Below are positions 7,517 through 14,564 of a stretch of 31,022 nt of DNA, piece after piece; position 1 is the first letter of the stretch, and each line of letters starts with the position of its first letter. Source of the stretch: JAYTJL01 sp964400155 (GTDB taxonomy: Bacteria > Patescibacteriota > Saccharimonadia > Saccharimonadales > UBA10212); assembly GCA_964400155.1 (NCBI GenBank), contig CAYNSQ010000007.1:1-31022 (forward strand). Reading direction: 5' to 3'. The notes under the pieces were generated by a model. The model did not search any database, was not told where the DNA came from, and saw only the letters and a list, made by a program, of their open reading frames with translations. Both the position numbers and the translations under genes were made by a program.

Positions 7517-7597
7517 CAACGAGGGCAACGGGATCAACGGGGGCAACTAGAGCAACGAGATCAACGGGATCAACGGGATCAACGAGATCAACAGGAG
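7517..7597. repeat. Nonamer tandem array (9 units of CAACGNGAT type)
   Basis: Nine 9-bp units run without interruption, all starting CAAC: CAACGGGAT three times, CAACGAGAT twice, and CAACGAGGG, CAACGGGGG, CAACTAGAG and CAACAGGAG once each. The array is GC-richer than other arrays in the window and differs from them in period. Read in one frame it would encode Ser/Thr/Gly/Arg tripeptides, but no gene starts there. Confidence 0.85.
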
Positions 7598-7649
7598 CAT
7601 TGAGGACGGGAATAGTTGATTATTGAACATTTGCCAAGCGACTAGCCGT

Positions 7650-7665
7650 TTGATGCTAGCATCAA
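7650..7665. promoter_or_regulatory. 16-bp perfect palindrome, candidate operator of the XRE-HAD gene
   Basis: TTGATGCTAGCATCAA is a perfect palindrome lying over the expected -35 position of a promoter whose -10 is TATTAT (7680-7685), in front of the XRE-HAD gene at 7696. XRE regulators often repress their own promoter through such sites. Confidence 0.5.
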
Positions 7666-7679
7666 CCAAAATTAGTTGA

Positions 7680-7685
7680 TATTAT
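7680..7685 (+). promoter_or_regulatory. -10 box of the XRE-HAD gene
   Basis: TATTAT ends ten bases before the ATG at 7696; the leader would be a few bases at most and there is no good Shine-Dalgarno. Confidence 0.4.
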
Positions 7686-7695
7686 AGGGTTAGTT

Positions 7696-8544
7696 ATGGG
7701 TGAGAAGGAATTAGCAAGAAAACTTCAGCTGGCTCGTAAAAGAGCCGGCTTGACGCAACAAGAATTATGCCAAAAATCAGGGCTATCTTATTCAACTTTA
7801 GCCAAAATTGAACGAGGAGCCATAAAAACACCTTCAGTTTTCACTGTGGCGGCTATTGCACAGGCTACAGACACCACTGTTGAACAGTTGCTTGGCATTA
7901 AATCAACAGCAGCTACCCACTTACAGCCCACCAAGAAAGTATCCAAAACTGGGGTCAGGTTTGTCTTTTTTGATGTTAACGGAGTGCTGGTTAGGTTTTT
8001 CAACCGTGCATTCGTAGCAATTGCCGAAAGGACTGGTGCTCCTGTAGACCAAATAGAGACTATTTTTTGGCGCTATAATGACGCCGCTTGTCGTGGCCAA
8101 TTGACCCTGACCGAACTTAACAATATTTTCGCTAAAGAGTTAGGGCTAGAAGACTTTGATTGGGAAAAACACTATATGGAGGCTGTCCAACCTACCCCTG
8201 GTGTGGCCGAACTGCTTGCCTGGGCTTCAGAAAATTTTGAAGTCGGTCTTCTATCAAACAGCATGAGTGGTTTTATTGAAGGGTTAAAAACCAAAGGCTA
8301 TGTCCCGAACGTTCCCTACACTGCCGTGGTTGACTCTTCTAAAGTCGGGCTTAACAAACCAGATCCCAAGATTTATCAAAACGCCCAACAGTTAGCAGCG
8401 GTAGAACCACACGAAATTCTACTGGTGGATGACACGAGGGCCAATTTAACAGCCGCCGACCATGCCGGCTGGCAAGTCATGTTCTTTGATGTCTACCAGC
8501 CTGAAACCAGTATTGCCAACATCCGTCAACACTTAGCCTTCTAG
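7696..8544 (+). CDS. XRE-type HTH regulator fused to a HAD domain
   Basis: Residues 5-68 form a Cro/C1-type helix-turn-helix (LTQQELCQKSGLSYSTLAKIERG). After a short linker, residues 87-282 are a HAD-fold domain with cap: motif I FFDVNGV (Asp93 nucleophile, but Asn95 where phosphatases have the second Asp), motif II LLSNSM (Ser187), motif III LNKPDP (Lys221) and motif IV LLVDDTRAN (Asp245, Asp246). The cap lies between about 105 and 170. Asn95 suggests reduced or altered phosphatase activity, so the HAD part may work as a ligand sensor for the DNA-binding part; this is inference. The palindrome at 7650-7665 is a likely target. The last 12 bases overlap the end of valS. Confidence 0.85.
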   Translation: MGEKELARKLQLARKRAGLTQQELCQKSGLSYSTLAKIERGAIKTPSVFTVAAIAQATDTTVEQLLGIKSTAATHLQPTKKVSKTGVRFVFFDVNGVLVRFFNRAFVAIAERTGAPVDQIETIFWRYNDAACRGQLTLTELNNIFAKELGLEDFDWEKHYMEAVQPTPGVAELLAWASENFEVGLLSNSMSGFIEGLKTKGYVPNVPYTAVVDSSKVGLNKPDPKIYQNAQQLAAVEPHEILLVDDTRANLTAADHAGWQVMFFDVYQPETSIANIRQHLAF

Positions 8545-11133
8545 GCCTGCCAAAGACTCCTCTAATTGTTCCAAGGCAAGTTGTAAATCTTCCAGTTGTA
8601 GTTTGGATTCTTCTACTAGTTCTTCAGGGGCGTTGGCTACGTAGGATTGGTTAGACAGACGGTCTTCTAGTCGCTTGATAGAAGCCTGAACTTCTTCTAG
8701 CCGGTCTTGGAGTTTGGCTTTGTACAGTGAAGGGTCTATATTTAACCAGCTGTTTGGAATAGAACTCAAACGCAAACCAGCTGGAGTTTGAGTGGTTTTT
8801 TCAACACCTCCTAGTCGAGCAAGTTTTATAACAAGGGCTTGGTTAGCCTCTAGCAGGGGCGAATCAGTATAAAACAACTTTGGTTTTGTAGTTTCTACTG
8901 TAGAGCTTACCTGGCGTATTTCTTCTACTGCATCTTTTAGGCTTTCAAATTCTACGGCTTTTGTTTTGTCAAAGCCGACTGCTTCTGGCCAGGGTTGAGT
9001 GGCCAGCAAATCACTACCTAAATTCAAACTTCCCCATATTGCCTCGGTGACGAATGGGGCAAAGGGGTGGGCGGTAACAAGAACTGTTCGCAGTACATGC
9101 ACTAGCACAGTCTGGTTGGGTTCGGCTTTAGAGGCCTCAATATACCAATCAGCCAGGTCATCCCAGACAAAATGATAGAGTTTTTGGTAGGCTTCACCAA
9201 ACTTAAAATCAACCAAATCAGCCTGTAGCGCCTCAGTTAAAATACTTGACTTGTTAAGTATCCAATGATCAGCAACCGTCACAGGCGCAAGATCACCTCC
9301 AGTGGTTTCACCAACGACACCCTCAATATAGCGGGCGATGTTCCAAAGTTTGTTACAGAAGTTACGGTTGGCAATAATTTTGGCTTTACCCATTCGCATG
9401 TCGTTGCCGGCTGCTACCCCTGATACCAGAGCTAGACGCAGGGCATCAGTGCCAAATTCATCAATAACCTCCATGGGGTCAATGATGCTGTCGGGGTCTG
9501 ATTTACTCATTTTCTTGCCCTGTTCTGTTCTGACCAAGCCGTGCAGGTATACTTTTTTAAACGGTACCTGGCCGGTAGCATAAGTAGTGGCCAGAATCAT
9601 CCGAGCAACCCAGAAAAAGAGGATGTCCCAACCTGTTTCTAGCACAGAAGTAGGGTGGTAAGTCTTAAAGTCCTGGCTACGCTCCAGTAGTTGGTCTAGC
9701 GGTATACTGGTGTCTTTGGCTAGGTCTTGGTCTACTAGAGTGCTCCAAGTCCAAAGAGCTGAGGAAAACCAAGTGTCCAGAGTGTCCGGGTCTTGCACCC
9801 AACCGTCACCTTCAGGGGCATTTAACCCAACATAAATTTGTTCGCTATCCCCTGCCCTGTGCCAGGCCGGTATCTGATGACCCCACCAAATTTGGCGGCT
9901 AACGCACCAGTCTCTTAAATTATCTATCCAATGAAAGTAAATTTTCTCAAATCTTTTGGGGACAATCTCTATATCACCGTCTCCCACCACGGCTCTCATA
10001 ACTTCTCTTAGACTACGCAACTGTCCTTTCCATTCCATAGCAGGGCGGTTGACATCAACAAACCACTGCAATTTAATTTGGGGCTCTATAACCCCTTTAC
10101 CGCGGTCATTAATAGCTATGTTGTGGGTATAATTTTCGTCAACACTCACTAGCAGCCCTAGCTGGTTTAGCTTTTCTACTATCTTAGGACGGGCCTCAGC
10201 AATTGGCATACCTGCAAATTCTCCGGCAATTGGTAGTAATTTACCCTCAAAATCAATAATCTGTTCTTTCTCTAGTCCATGACGTTCGGCAATATCAAAG
10301 TCGGTGTGGTCGTGCCAAGGTGTAATTGTCATTACCCCTGTACCAAATTCCATATTTACAGCTTCATCTTTGATAACTGTGGCCGTAACTCTGCCATTTA
10401 TCCAATCGGCCTCAAAAGTCTGTAGATGTTCAAACTGTTTGTAACGATCATCATCAGGGTGCATGACTACATATTTATCACCAAATTTAGTTTCAGGACG
10501 GGCAGTGCTTATCTGGAAAGGTCCATATTGCAAGGTGTAAAATGGAGCTTTTTCTTCCTTGCGCACAACTTCGTCATCAGATACGGTTGTTTCTAAATTA
10601 GGGTCCCAGTTGACTATTCGGTGACCCCTGTAAATTAGACCGTCATGGAACATTTTGCTAAAGACTTCGGCAGTACAAAGGTTGAGGGCATCATCTAGCG
10701 TATACCTTGCCCTGCTCCAGTCACAGCTGGCGCCCATGGCTCTAATTTGGTTGTTAATGGTGTTGCGGCTGTCACCTACAAACTCCTTAACTTGGCGTAC
10801 AAATTCCTCCCGACCAATAGCGTGTTTGTCAGTCCCCTGCTCTGCCAGTCTTTTTTCAATGATTGCATTGGTAGCAAGCGCCGCGTGATCTGTTCCCGGT
10901 AGCCAAAGAACGTCGTGACCAGTTTGGCGGGCGTGTCGAGACATTATGTCTTGAAGTGTTAAAAACAGTGCGTGGCCAACATGTAAAGTGCCTGTTTCGT
11001 TTGGCGGCGGCATACTGATAGAAAACCGTGGTTTATCAGAGGTAGGATCTGCCTTAAAAACACCCGCCTGTTCCCATTTGGCGTATGTTTCTTTTTCGTA
11101 TTTCCCTGCTTGGTATGTTTTATCTAACTTCAT
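8533..11133 (-). CDS. valS: Valyl-tRNA synthetase
   Basis: This class Ia synthetase charges tRNA-Val with valine and edits mischarged threonine. Visible landmarks are the HIGH motif as HVGH (51-54) in the ValRS-typical context NETGTLHVGHAL, GTDHAALATNAIIEK after it, the CP1 editing domain (about 180-370), KMSKS at 541-545, an anticodon-binding domain and a C-terminal coiled-coil arm (about 800-866), which separates ValRS from IleRS. The length of 866 is normal. The start is ATG at 11133 with GGAG seven bases before it. Both that Shine-Dalgarno and the start codon lie in a perfect hairpin (11131-11149). A long AT-rich region with several inverted repeats precedes the gene. The stop overlaps the convergent XRE-HAD gene by 12 bases. 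Confidence 0.97.
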   Translation of the reverse strand: MKLDKTYQAGKYEKETYAKWEQAGVFKADPTSDKPRFSISMPPPNETGTLHVGHALFLTLQDIMSRHARQTGHDVLWLPGTDHAALATNAIIEKRLAEQGTDKHAIGREEFVRQVKEFVGDSRNTINNQIRAMGASCDWSRARYTLDDALNLCTAEVFSKMFHDGLIYRGHRIVNWDPNLETTVSDDEVVRKEEKAPFYTLQYGPFQISTARPETKFGDKYVVMHPDDDRYKQFEHLQTFEADWINGRVTATVIKDEAVNMEFGTGVMTITPWHDHTDFDIAERHGLEKEQIIDFEGKLLPIAGEFAGMPIAEARPKIVEKLNQLGLLVSVDENYTHNIAINDRGKGVIEPQIKLQWFVDVNRPAMEWKGQLRSLREVMRAVVGDGDIEIVPKRFEKIYFHWIDNLRDWCVSRQIWWGHQIPAWHRAGDSEQIYVGLNAPEGDGWVQDPDTLDTWFSSALWTWSTLVDQDLAKDTSIPLDQLLERSQDFKTYHPTSVLETGWDILFFWVARMILATTYATGQVPFKKVYLHGLVRTEQGKKMSKSDPDSIIDPMEVIDEFGTDALRLALVSGVAAGNDMRMGKAKIIANRNFCNKLWNIARYIEGVVGETTGGDLAPVTVADHWILNKSSILTEALQADLVDFKFGEAYQKLYHFVWDDLADWYIEASKAEPNQTVLVHVLRTVLVTAHPFAPFVTEAIWGSLNLGSDLLATQPWPEAVGFDKTKAVEFESLKDAVEEIRQVSSTVETTKPKLFYTDSPLLEANQALVIKLARLGGVEKTTQTPAGLRLSSIPNSWLNIDPSLYKAKLQDRLEEVQASIKRLEDRLSNQSYVANAPEELVEESKLQLEDLQLALEQLEESLAGLEG

Positions 11134-11149
11134 TTGGATACTCCAAATG
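11131..11149 (-). promoter_or_regulatory. Hairpin covering valS Shine-Dalgarno and start codon
   Basis: On the minus strand CATTTGGA-GTA-TCCAAATG is a perfect 8-bp stem with a 3-nt loop. The AUG is the last three bases of the 3' arm and the GGAG straddles the 5' arm and loop. Folded, it would block initiation. Confidence 0.55.
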
Positions 11150-11159
11150 AAGCAGTTTT

Positions 11160-11215
11160 CAATTTACATTTTACAATTTTCATTAAATTCACAATTTCCA
11201 GTTATCCATTATCTG
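11160..11215. repeat. Degenerate heptamer array, CAATTTA / TTATCCA families (8 units)
   Basis: Units in one 7-bp register: CAATTTA, CATTTTA, CAATTTT, CATTAAA, then TTCACAA, TTTCCAG, TTATCCA, TTATCTG. The first family matches arrays at 18783 and 30126. Confidence 0.6.
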
Positions 11216-11298
11216 TATACCACCACATCTGGTGGTCAGTATACAACAAACGACTGACAGATGACAATCAGGGGTAGAAAGATAACTAACTCAATTAC

Positions 11299-11346
11299 TT
11301 TTCACGTGAAAAATATCACTAATATCAATACCTTTCATCTGAAAAG
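11299..11346. promoter_or_regulatory. Pair of related inverted repeats in the valS upstream region
   Basis: TTTTCACGTGAAAA (11299-11312) is a perfect 14-bp palindrome. CTTTCATCTGAAAAG (11332-11346) is a related imperfect copy. Their centres are 33 bp apart, about three helical turns, as expected for paired protein sites on one DNA face. Confidence 0.4.
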
Positions 11347-11434
11347 CTGTTATTAAAACCCCTAAAATGTGCTTTGTTTTGGTCTCCTGCCCTGTTAAGT
11401 AGGAGGATTCCACCCTGTTTTTGTTTTCACTAGC

Positions 11435-11440
11435 ATTATA
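11435..11440 (-). promoter_or_regulatory. valS: Extended -10 of a possible valS promoter
   Basis: TGC-TATAAT on the minus strand would start a transcript near 11428, giving a 295-nt leader before valS. Confidence 0.4.
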
Positions 11441-11455
11441 GCACTGCTTAACAAA

Positions 11456-11511
11456 TAACTTATAACTAATAACTTGTAACTAATAACTCTTAACTTGTAA
11501 CTAATAACTTT
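11456..11511. repeat. Heptamer array, TAACTNN family (8 units)
   Basis: Eight perfect-register units all begin TAACT: TTA, TAA, TTG, TAA, TCT, TTG, TAA and TTT vary only in the last two bases after TAACT. It is the same family as the 12-unit array at 24394. Confidence 0.9.
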
Positions 11512-11538
11512 TCATGGATACCATGCAAAATTAATATC

Positions 11539-11573
11539 TAGTTATCAGTTATAGGTTATAAGTCAATAGTTAC
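11539..11573. repeat. Heptamer array, NAGTTAT family (5 units), overlapping the tsaD stop
   Basis: Units TAGTTAT, CAGTTAT, AGGTTAT, AAGTCAA and TAGTTAC are the reverse-strand counterpart of the TAACT family. The tsaD stop codon (11570-11572) lies inside the last unit. Confidence 0.7.
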
Positions 11574-12673
11574 ATCGACAGGTTGGGATCAATGGACAGC
11601 TTGTATGGGTCGGCTGGTGGCCGGTTGAGGCTAGCCTGGAAATATGCATTGGATGCAATCATAGCCGCATTGTCCGTACAAAGGCTGAATTCGGGTATAA
11701 ACAGGGGTGTAATGATCTTTTCTGCCAGCATTCGGCGGAGTTCTGGGCTGGCTGCTACGCCTCCGGCAACTATAACTGAGGCAGGGGAGTACTGTTTTTC
11801 TGCTGTGACGAGAGCGTCTACTACTGTTTCGAGAGCTACACGCTGGAATGAGGCGGCTATATTTGCCTTTTGTTGGGCATTTAAAAGGCCTGGGAGCTGT
11901 GTAGAGGGCAGGGTGTAGTCTTTGCCTACCATAGCTTGAGAAGCCCTCAAAACGGCTGTTTTTAGCCCTGAAAAGCTAAAATCATAAGCCGAATTTAGTT
12001 TTGCCTTGGGTAAGTTAACCGCAAACTTATCACCGGCTTTGGCGCATTTTCCAACAGATGGACCGCCAGGGTAGGGTAGGCCAAGTATTTTAGCCACTTT
12101 ATCAAAGGCCTCTCCTATGGCATCATCACCTGTTTGACCTAGAATTTCATAGTTAAAATGACTTTTGAAAAGCACCAACATTGTGTGCCCACCACTGACT
12201 ATTAGGGACAGGGCAGGGAACTGGAGCTGTTTGTCACCCAAGAAAGCAGCATAGGGGTGTGCCTCTACATGGTTAACAGCATAAAGAGGTTTTTTCTTGG
12301 CAATTGCAAGTGTACGAGCCGTCATAACACCTATCAGCAAGCTCCCCCCAAGTCCCGGACCGTAAGTCACTCCTATGGCATCAATTGATGACCAGGGATC
12401 ATCAGAATTGGGAATTGGGAATTGGGAATTGAGTTTTTTTTCTGAATTCTGAATTCTGAATTCTGAATTCTGGCTAGCTTCAACTAGGGCTTCATTTATA
12501 ACCGGCATGATACTTTCTATATGACTTCGAGCGGCAATTTCTGGAACTACACCGCCGTAAGCTTTGTGCAAATCAACAGAGCTGGCAACTACGTTGCTAA
12601 GGAGTATAGTACCGTCCTTAACTACAGCAGCGGCGGTTTCGTCGCAAGATGTTTCTATCCCAAGGATATACAT
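11570..12673 (-). CDS. tsaD: tRNA N6-adenosine threonylcarbamoyltransferase
   Basis: TsaD transfers the threonylcarbamoyl group to A37 of ANN-decoding tRNAs, working with TsaB and TsaE, neither of which is in the window. Landmarks: GIETSCDET at 5-13, GGVVPEIAARSH, metal-binding HVEAH (His135, His139), SGGHTML, GDDAIGEAFDKVA, the FSFSGLKT stretch and VAGGVAAS with CTDNAAMIA near the C-terminus. The protein is 367 residues because of an insertion at about 66-91, rich in Asn, Ser, Gln and Phe. It lies exactly where the family has a short turn between the helix EALxEA and the strand IDAI, and it is encoded by two heptamer arrays (12405-12432 and 12444-12471). The stop codon also lies in a heptamer array. 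Confidence 0.96.
   Translation of the reverse strand: MYILGIETSCDETAAAVVKDGTILLSNVVASSVDLHKAYGGVVPEIAARSHIESIMPVINEALVEASQNSEFRIQNSEKKLNSQFPIPNSDDPWSSIDAIGVTYGPGLGGSLLIGVMTARTLAIAKKKPLYAVNHVEAHPYAAFLGDKQLQFPALSLIVSGGHTMLVLFKSHFNYEILGQTGDDAIGEAFDKVAKILGLPYPGGPSVGKCAKAGDKFAVNLPKAKLNSAYDFSFSGLKTAVLRASQAMVGKDYTLPSTQLPGLLNAQQKANIAASFQRVALETVVDALVTAEKQYSPASVIVAGGVAASPELRRMLAEKIITPLFIPEFSLCTDNAAMIASNAYFQASLNRPPADPYKLSIDPNLSM
12405..12471. repeat. Two heptamer arrays inside tsaD (GAATTGG x4, GAATTCT x4)
   Basis: Three copies of GAATTGG plus GAATTGA (12405-12432) are followed by an 11-base T-rich spacer and four perfect copies of GAATTCT (12444-12471). The reading frame of tsaD is kept through the whole block. 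Confidence 0.95.
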
Positions 12674-12674
12674 A

Positions 12675-12711
12675 GGTAACAGGTTACCCGTTCGACCAGC
12701 TCAGGGCAAGC
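12675..12711. repeat. Palindrome and TTCGACCAGCTCAGGG-type element upstream of tsaD
   Basis: GGTAAC-AG-GTTACC (12675-12688) is a perfect inverted repeat starting two bases from the tsaD ATG. It is followed at 12691-12711 by a segment beginning TTCGACCAGCTCAGGG, resembling a REP-like sequence family found dispersed in many bacterial genomes. Only one copy is in the window. Confidence 0.4.
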
Positions 12712-12755
12712 AGCAGATATGCAATAGCATCCCATAAATTAGCTTAAAAAACTGG

Positions 12756-12761
12756 TAGAAT
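12756..12761 (+). promoter_or_regulatory. Extended -10 box, leaderless start at 12768
   Basis: TGG-TAGAAT ends six bases before the ATG at 12768; no Shine-Dalgarno. Confidence 0.5.
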
Positions 12762-12767
12762 AACCAT

Positions 12768-14075
12768 ATGAATGTTAGATCAATGGTTAAAAAAGTAATT
12801 CCTGCGGGCCTGTTTAAGAAGATAGAACCTTGGGGGCATTTGGGCGAGGCGATGTTGTTTCAGCTGATAAACGGTTTTCCTGCCAGAGACCTCAAAATAA
12901 TTGGCGTAACAGGGACAAACGGCAAGACAACCACCTCTTTTATGATTCATAATATGCTGCACAAGGCCGGTTACAGTGTCGGGCTACTTAGTACAGTGGG
13001 CTGGGGAATGGGCGGTAAAATTGTCCCTCAGGTAGAACACATGACTACTATGCCGGTACCGCAACTGCTGAGTCGAATTAAATCTCTAAAAAAGCAAGGA
13101 GCCAAGTGGGTAGTCCTAGAAGTAACGTCTCACGCAATGGCGCAAAATCGAGTTTGGGGTTTGCCAATTGACATTGCTGTAATGACAAATGTCACCCATG
13201 AACATTTGGACTATCATGGGACATTTGAGAATTATTTGGCAGCCAAACGTAAATTGTTTGAGATAACAAATAAACATAAAAAGGGTCTCCGAACAGGGGT
13301 AGTAAATGCTGACGACCAATCGGCTGATCAGTTTATTTCAGCTGTTGCCAACCCAATCACTTACGGAGTAAAAGCCGGTGATTTGCGGGCTTGGGATGTT
13401 AAATCAAGTTCTTCAGGCAATGAATATTTGGTAGATGTTGGTGGAACACCTTTGCAGGTTAAGACAAATTTAGGTGGTAGTTTTAACGTTTATAACTCAC
13501 TTGCAGCAGTTGCAGTTGGCCAAAAATTAGGACTGAGTATGGTACAAATTCAACAAGGCATAGCTAGTTTGCAAGGTGTTGAAGGCCGGATGTTTAGTAT
13601 AGACGAAGGGCAGGGGTTTGAGTTGATTGTGGACTATGCCCACACACCTGATAGTTTTGAAAAGCTGTTTGCAGATGTCAAACCAAATGTTAAGGGCAAA
13701 CTTATAGTAATGTTTGGTAGCGCCGGAGGACAGCGGGATAAATTGAAAAGGCCGATTCAGGGAGAAATTGCCGGAAAGTATGCAGACATAGTGGTGCTAA
13801 CCGAAGAAGATGACCGTGAAACACCGGGCATGGATATTCTCAACCAGATTGCAGCCGGGGCAGAGAAGAGTGGTAAAAAAATTGGTACTGACCTTTTCTT
13901 GGTGCACGATAGGACCGAAGCCATCAGATTTACTCTAGCGAAAGCCAAAAAAGGCGACTCCGTGCTGTTACTTGGTAAGGGTCATGAAAAAAACATTGAA
14001 AGAGCCCACGGGCTAGACCCTTGGGACGAAGTAGCAACAGCTAAAGAAGCCCTCACAAAACAAATCCAAAAATAG
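12768..14075 (+). CDS. MurE-like Mur ligase lacking most of domain 1
   Basis: ATP-dependent Mur ligases add an amino acid to a UDP-MurNAc-peptide in the cytoplasm. Central-domain signatures are clear: P-loop GVTGTNGKTTT (46-56), EVTSHAM, the HLDYHGTFENYLAAK stretch with the carbamylated-Lys region, and C-terminal GRMFSI, VDYAHTPDSFEKL and GSAGGQRDKLKRP, all most like MurE. Two departures are seen. Only about 45 residues precede the P-loop (MurE normally has about 100), so the UDP-binding first domain is largely missing. The MurE amino-acid motif DNPR is replaced by EDDRETP, one residue shorter before the Glu. It may therefore add a different amino acid or act on a different carrier. Total length is 435. 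Confidence 0.85.
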   Translation: MNVRSMVKKVIPAGLFKKIEPWGHLGEAMLFQLINGFPARDLKIIGVTGTNGKTTTSFMIHNMLHKAGYSVGLLSTVGWGMGGKIVPQVEHMTTMPVPQLLSRIKSLKKQGAKWVVLEVTSHAMAQNRVWGLPIDIAVMTNVTHEHLDYHGTFENYLAAKRKLFEITNKHKKGLRTGVVNADDQSADQFISAVANPITYGVKAGDLRAWDVKSSSSGNEYLVDVGGTPLQVKTNLGGSFNVYNSLAAVAVGQKLGLSMVQIQQGIASLQGVEGRMFSIDEGQGFELIVDYAHTPDSFEKLFADVKPNVKGKLIVMFGSAGGQRDKLKRPIQGEIAGKYADIVVLTEEDDRETPGMDILNQIAAGAEKSGKKIGTDLFLVHDRTEAIRFTLAKAKKGDSVLLLGKGHEKNIERAHGLDPWDEVATAKEALTKQIQK

Positions 14076-14084
14076 GAAAAGGCC

Positions 14085-14120
14085 GCGCTCCAAGCCTTCG
14101 GTAGTATGCTTGAAAAGCGC
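14085..14120. terminator. Stem-loop between the Mur ligase and the GC-rich cassette
   Basis: GCGCT (14085-14089) pairs with AGCGC (14116-14120) and CAAGC (14091-14095) with GCTTG (14108-14112), with a small internal loop. Read on the minus strand it is followed by a T-rich run, so it may terminate transcription coming out of the cassette. Confidence 0.4.
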
Positions 14121-14146
14121 AGACCTGTAGTCCAATCCCTGTATGT

Positions 14147-14164
14147 CTAAAGCGACTGCTTTAG
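14147..14164. terminator. Perfect 7-bp hairpin
   Basis: CTAAAGC-GACT-GCTTTAG. There is no strong U-tract on either side; it is a terminator candidate only by position, downstream of both converging genes. Confidence 0.3.
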
Positions 14165-14179
14165 TATTCGAAGGGGGGT

Positions 14180-14204
14180 GGAGGGGGCGCTGGGCGCCCC
14201 CTCC
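14180..14204. terminator. Very GC-rich 11-bp hairpin at the 3' end of the cassette
   Basis: GGAGGGGGCGC-TGG-GCGCCCCCTCC is a perfect 11-bp stem with a 3-nt loop, 14 bases beyond the stop of the minus-strand ORF. It has no U-tract, but it is the strongest hairpin in the window. Confidence 0.5.
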
Positions 14205-14217
14205 TTGTGGAAGGTGA

Positions 14218-14550
14218 TCAGGTGGTTGTCGAGAAAGTCCTCGTCGGCTGCCCCTTGAAGAGCTTGCAGACCACCGCCTGTGCGGCGTCTAGAGGGCTCT
14301 GCCCGTTGCGAAGATGCTTCGTCCGCTTGGGGGCGATCAGCGTGATGATCTCGTTGCGCTGTCGCTTTGCCTTCGGCTTGGGGCAGCAGGCGACGAGGCC
14401 TACCTTCCTGAAGTTCGAACGAATCCGCTCGCCGAAACACCTTCGGACACGGAACTCAGTATCCGAGTGGGTGATACGCAGGCAGTGCGGCCCGCACGAC
14501 TCGATCTCGATAACCCCGTACGGGGTCACCACCTCCACTGTCTTTGACAA
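14218..14550 (-). CDS. Small basic Cys-containing protein in a GC-rich cassette, unknown
   Basis: A 110-residue protein starts at TTG 14550, five bases after AAGGAG (14556-14561). It begins with a beta-rich stretch (TVEVVTPYGVIEIESCGPHC) and continues into a strongly basic region with several Cys (CxxxC at about 19-23, later RRCFGE and VACCPKPK) and a Thr-rich end. The Cys pairs could bind a metal or nucleic acid; no family is recognised. Codons are overwhelmingly G/C-ending, unlike every neighbour, which suggests transfer. The competing plus-strand frames read like shadows. The gene has its own promoter (14604-14633) and is bracketed by strong hairpins. Confidence 0.55.
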   Translation of the reverse strand: MSKTVEVVTPYGVIEIESCGPHCLRITHSDTEFRVRRCFGERIRSNFRKVGLVACCPKPKAKRQRNEIITLIAPKRTKHLRNGQSPLDAAQAVVCKLFKGQPTRTFSTTT

Positions 14551-14564
14551 GACAGCTCCTTCCT

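Larger units (their letters stand above)
11134..11569. other. 436-bp intergenic region before valS: repeats, palindromes, no gene
   Basis: No convincing gene lies here. It holds, from low to high coordinate: the valS start hairpin; a degenerate heptamer array; a stem-loop with ACCACCA/TGGTGGT arms (about 11219-11236) flanked by GTATAC; two related inverted repeats at 11299-11312 and 11332-11346; a hairpin with CTCCT/AGGAG arms near 11385-11406; a minus-strand extended -10 (TGC-TATAAT, 11435-11440), which would give valS a leader of about 295 nt; and two further heptamer arrays towards tsaD. Confidence 0.6.

Noticed and set aside
7417..7626. 69-residue Ser/Thr/Gly/Arg-repeat ORF over the nonamer array
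   Set aside because: It overlaps the HIT gene in another frame and its repetitive part is simply the 9-bp array translated; no start signal is seen.
11381..11415. Possible T-box riboswitch before valS (minus strand reads AGGGTGGAATCC)
   Set aside because: The T-box-like motif lies at the 5' end of the predicted leader with no Stem I or specifier loop before it, the ACCGCG part is missing, and no antiterminator/terminator pair follows.
14085..14165. A structured non-coding RNA (tRNA-like, SRP RNA, tmRNA or RNase P)
   Set aside because: Stem-loops are present but none of the conserved core motifs of these RNAs can be found.
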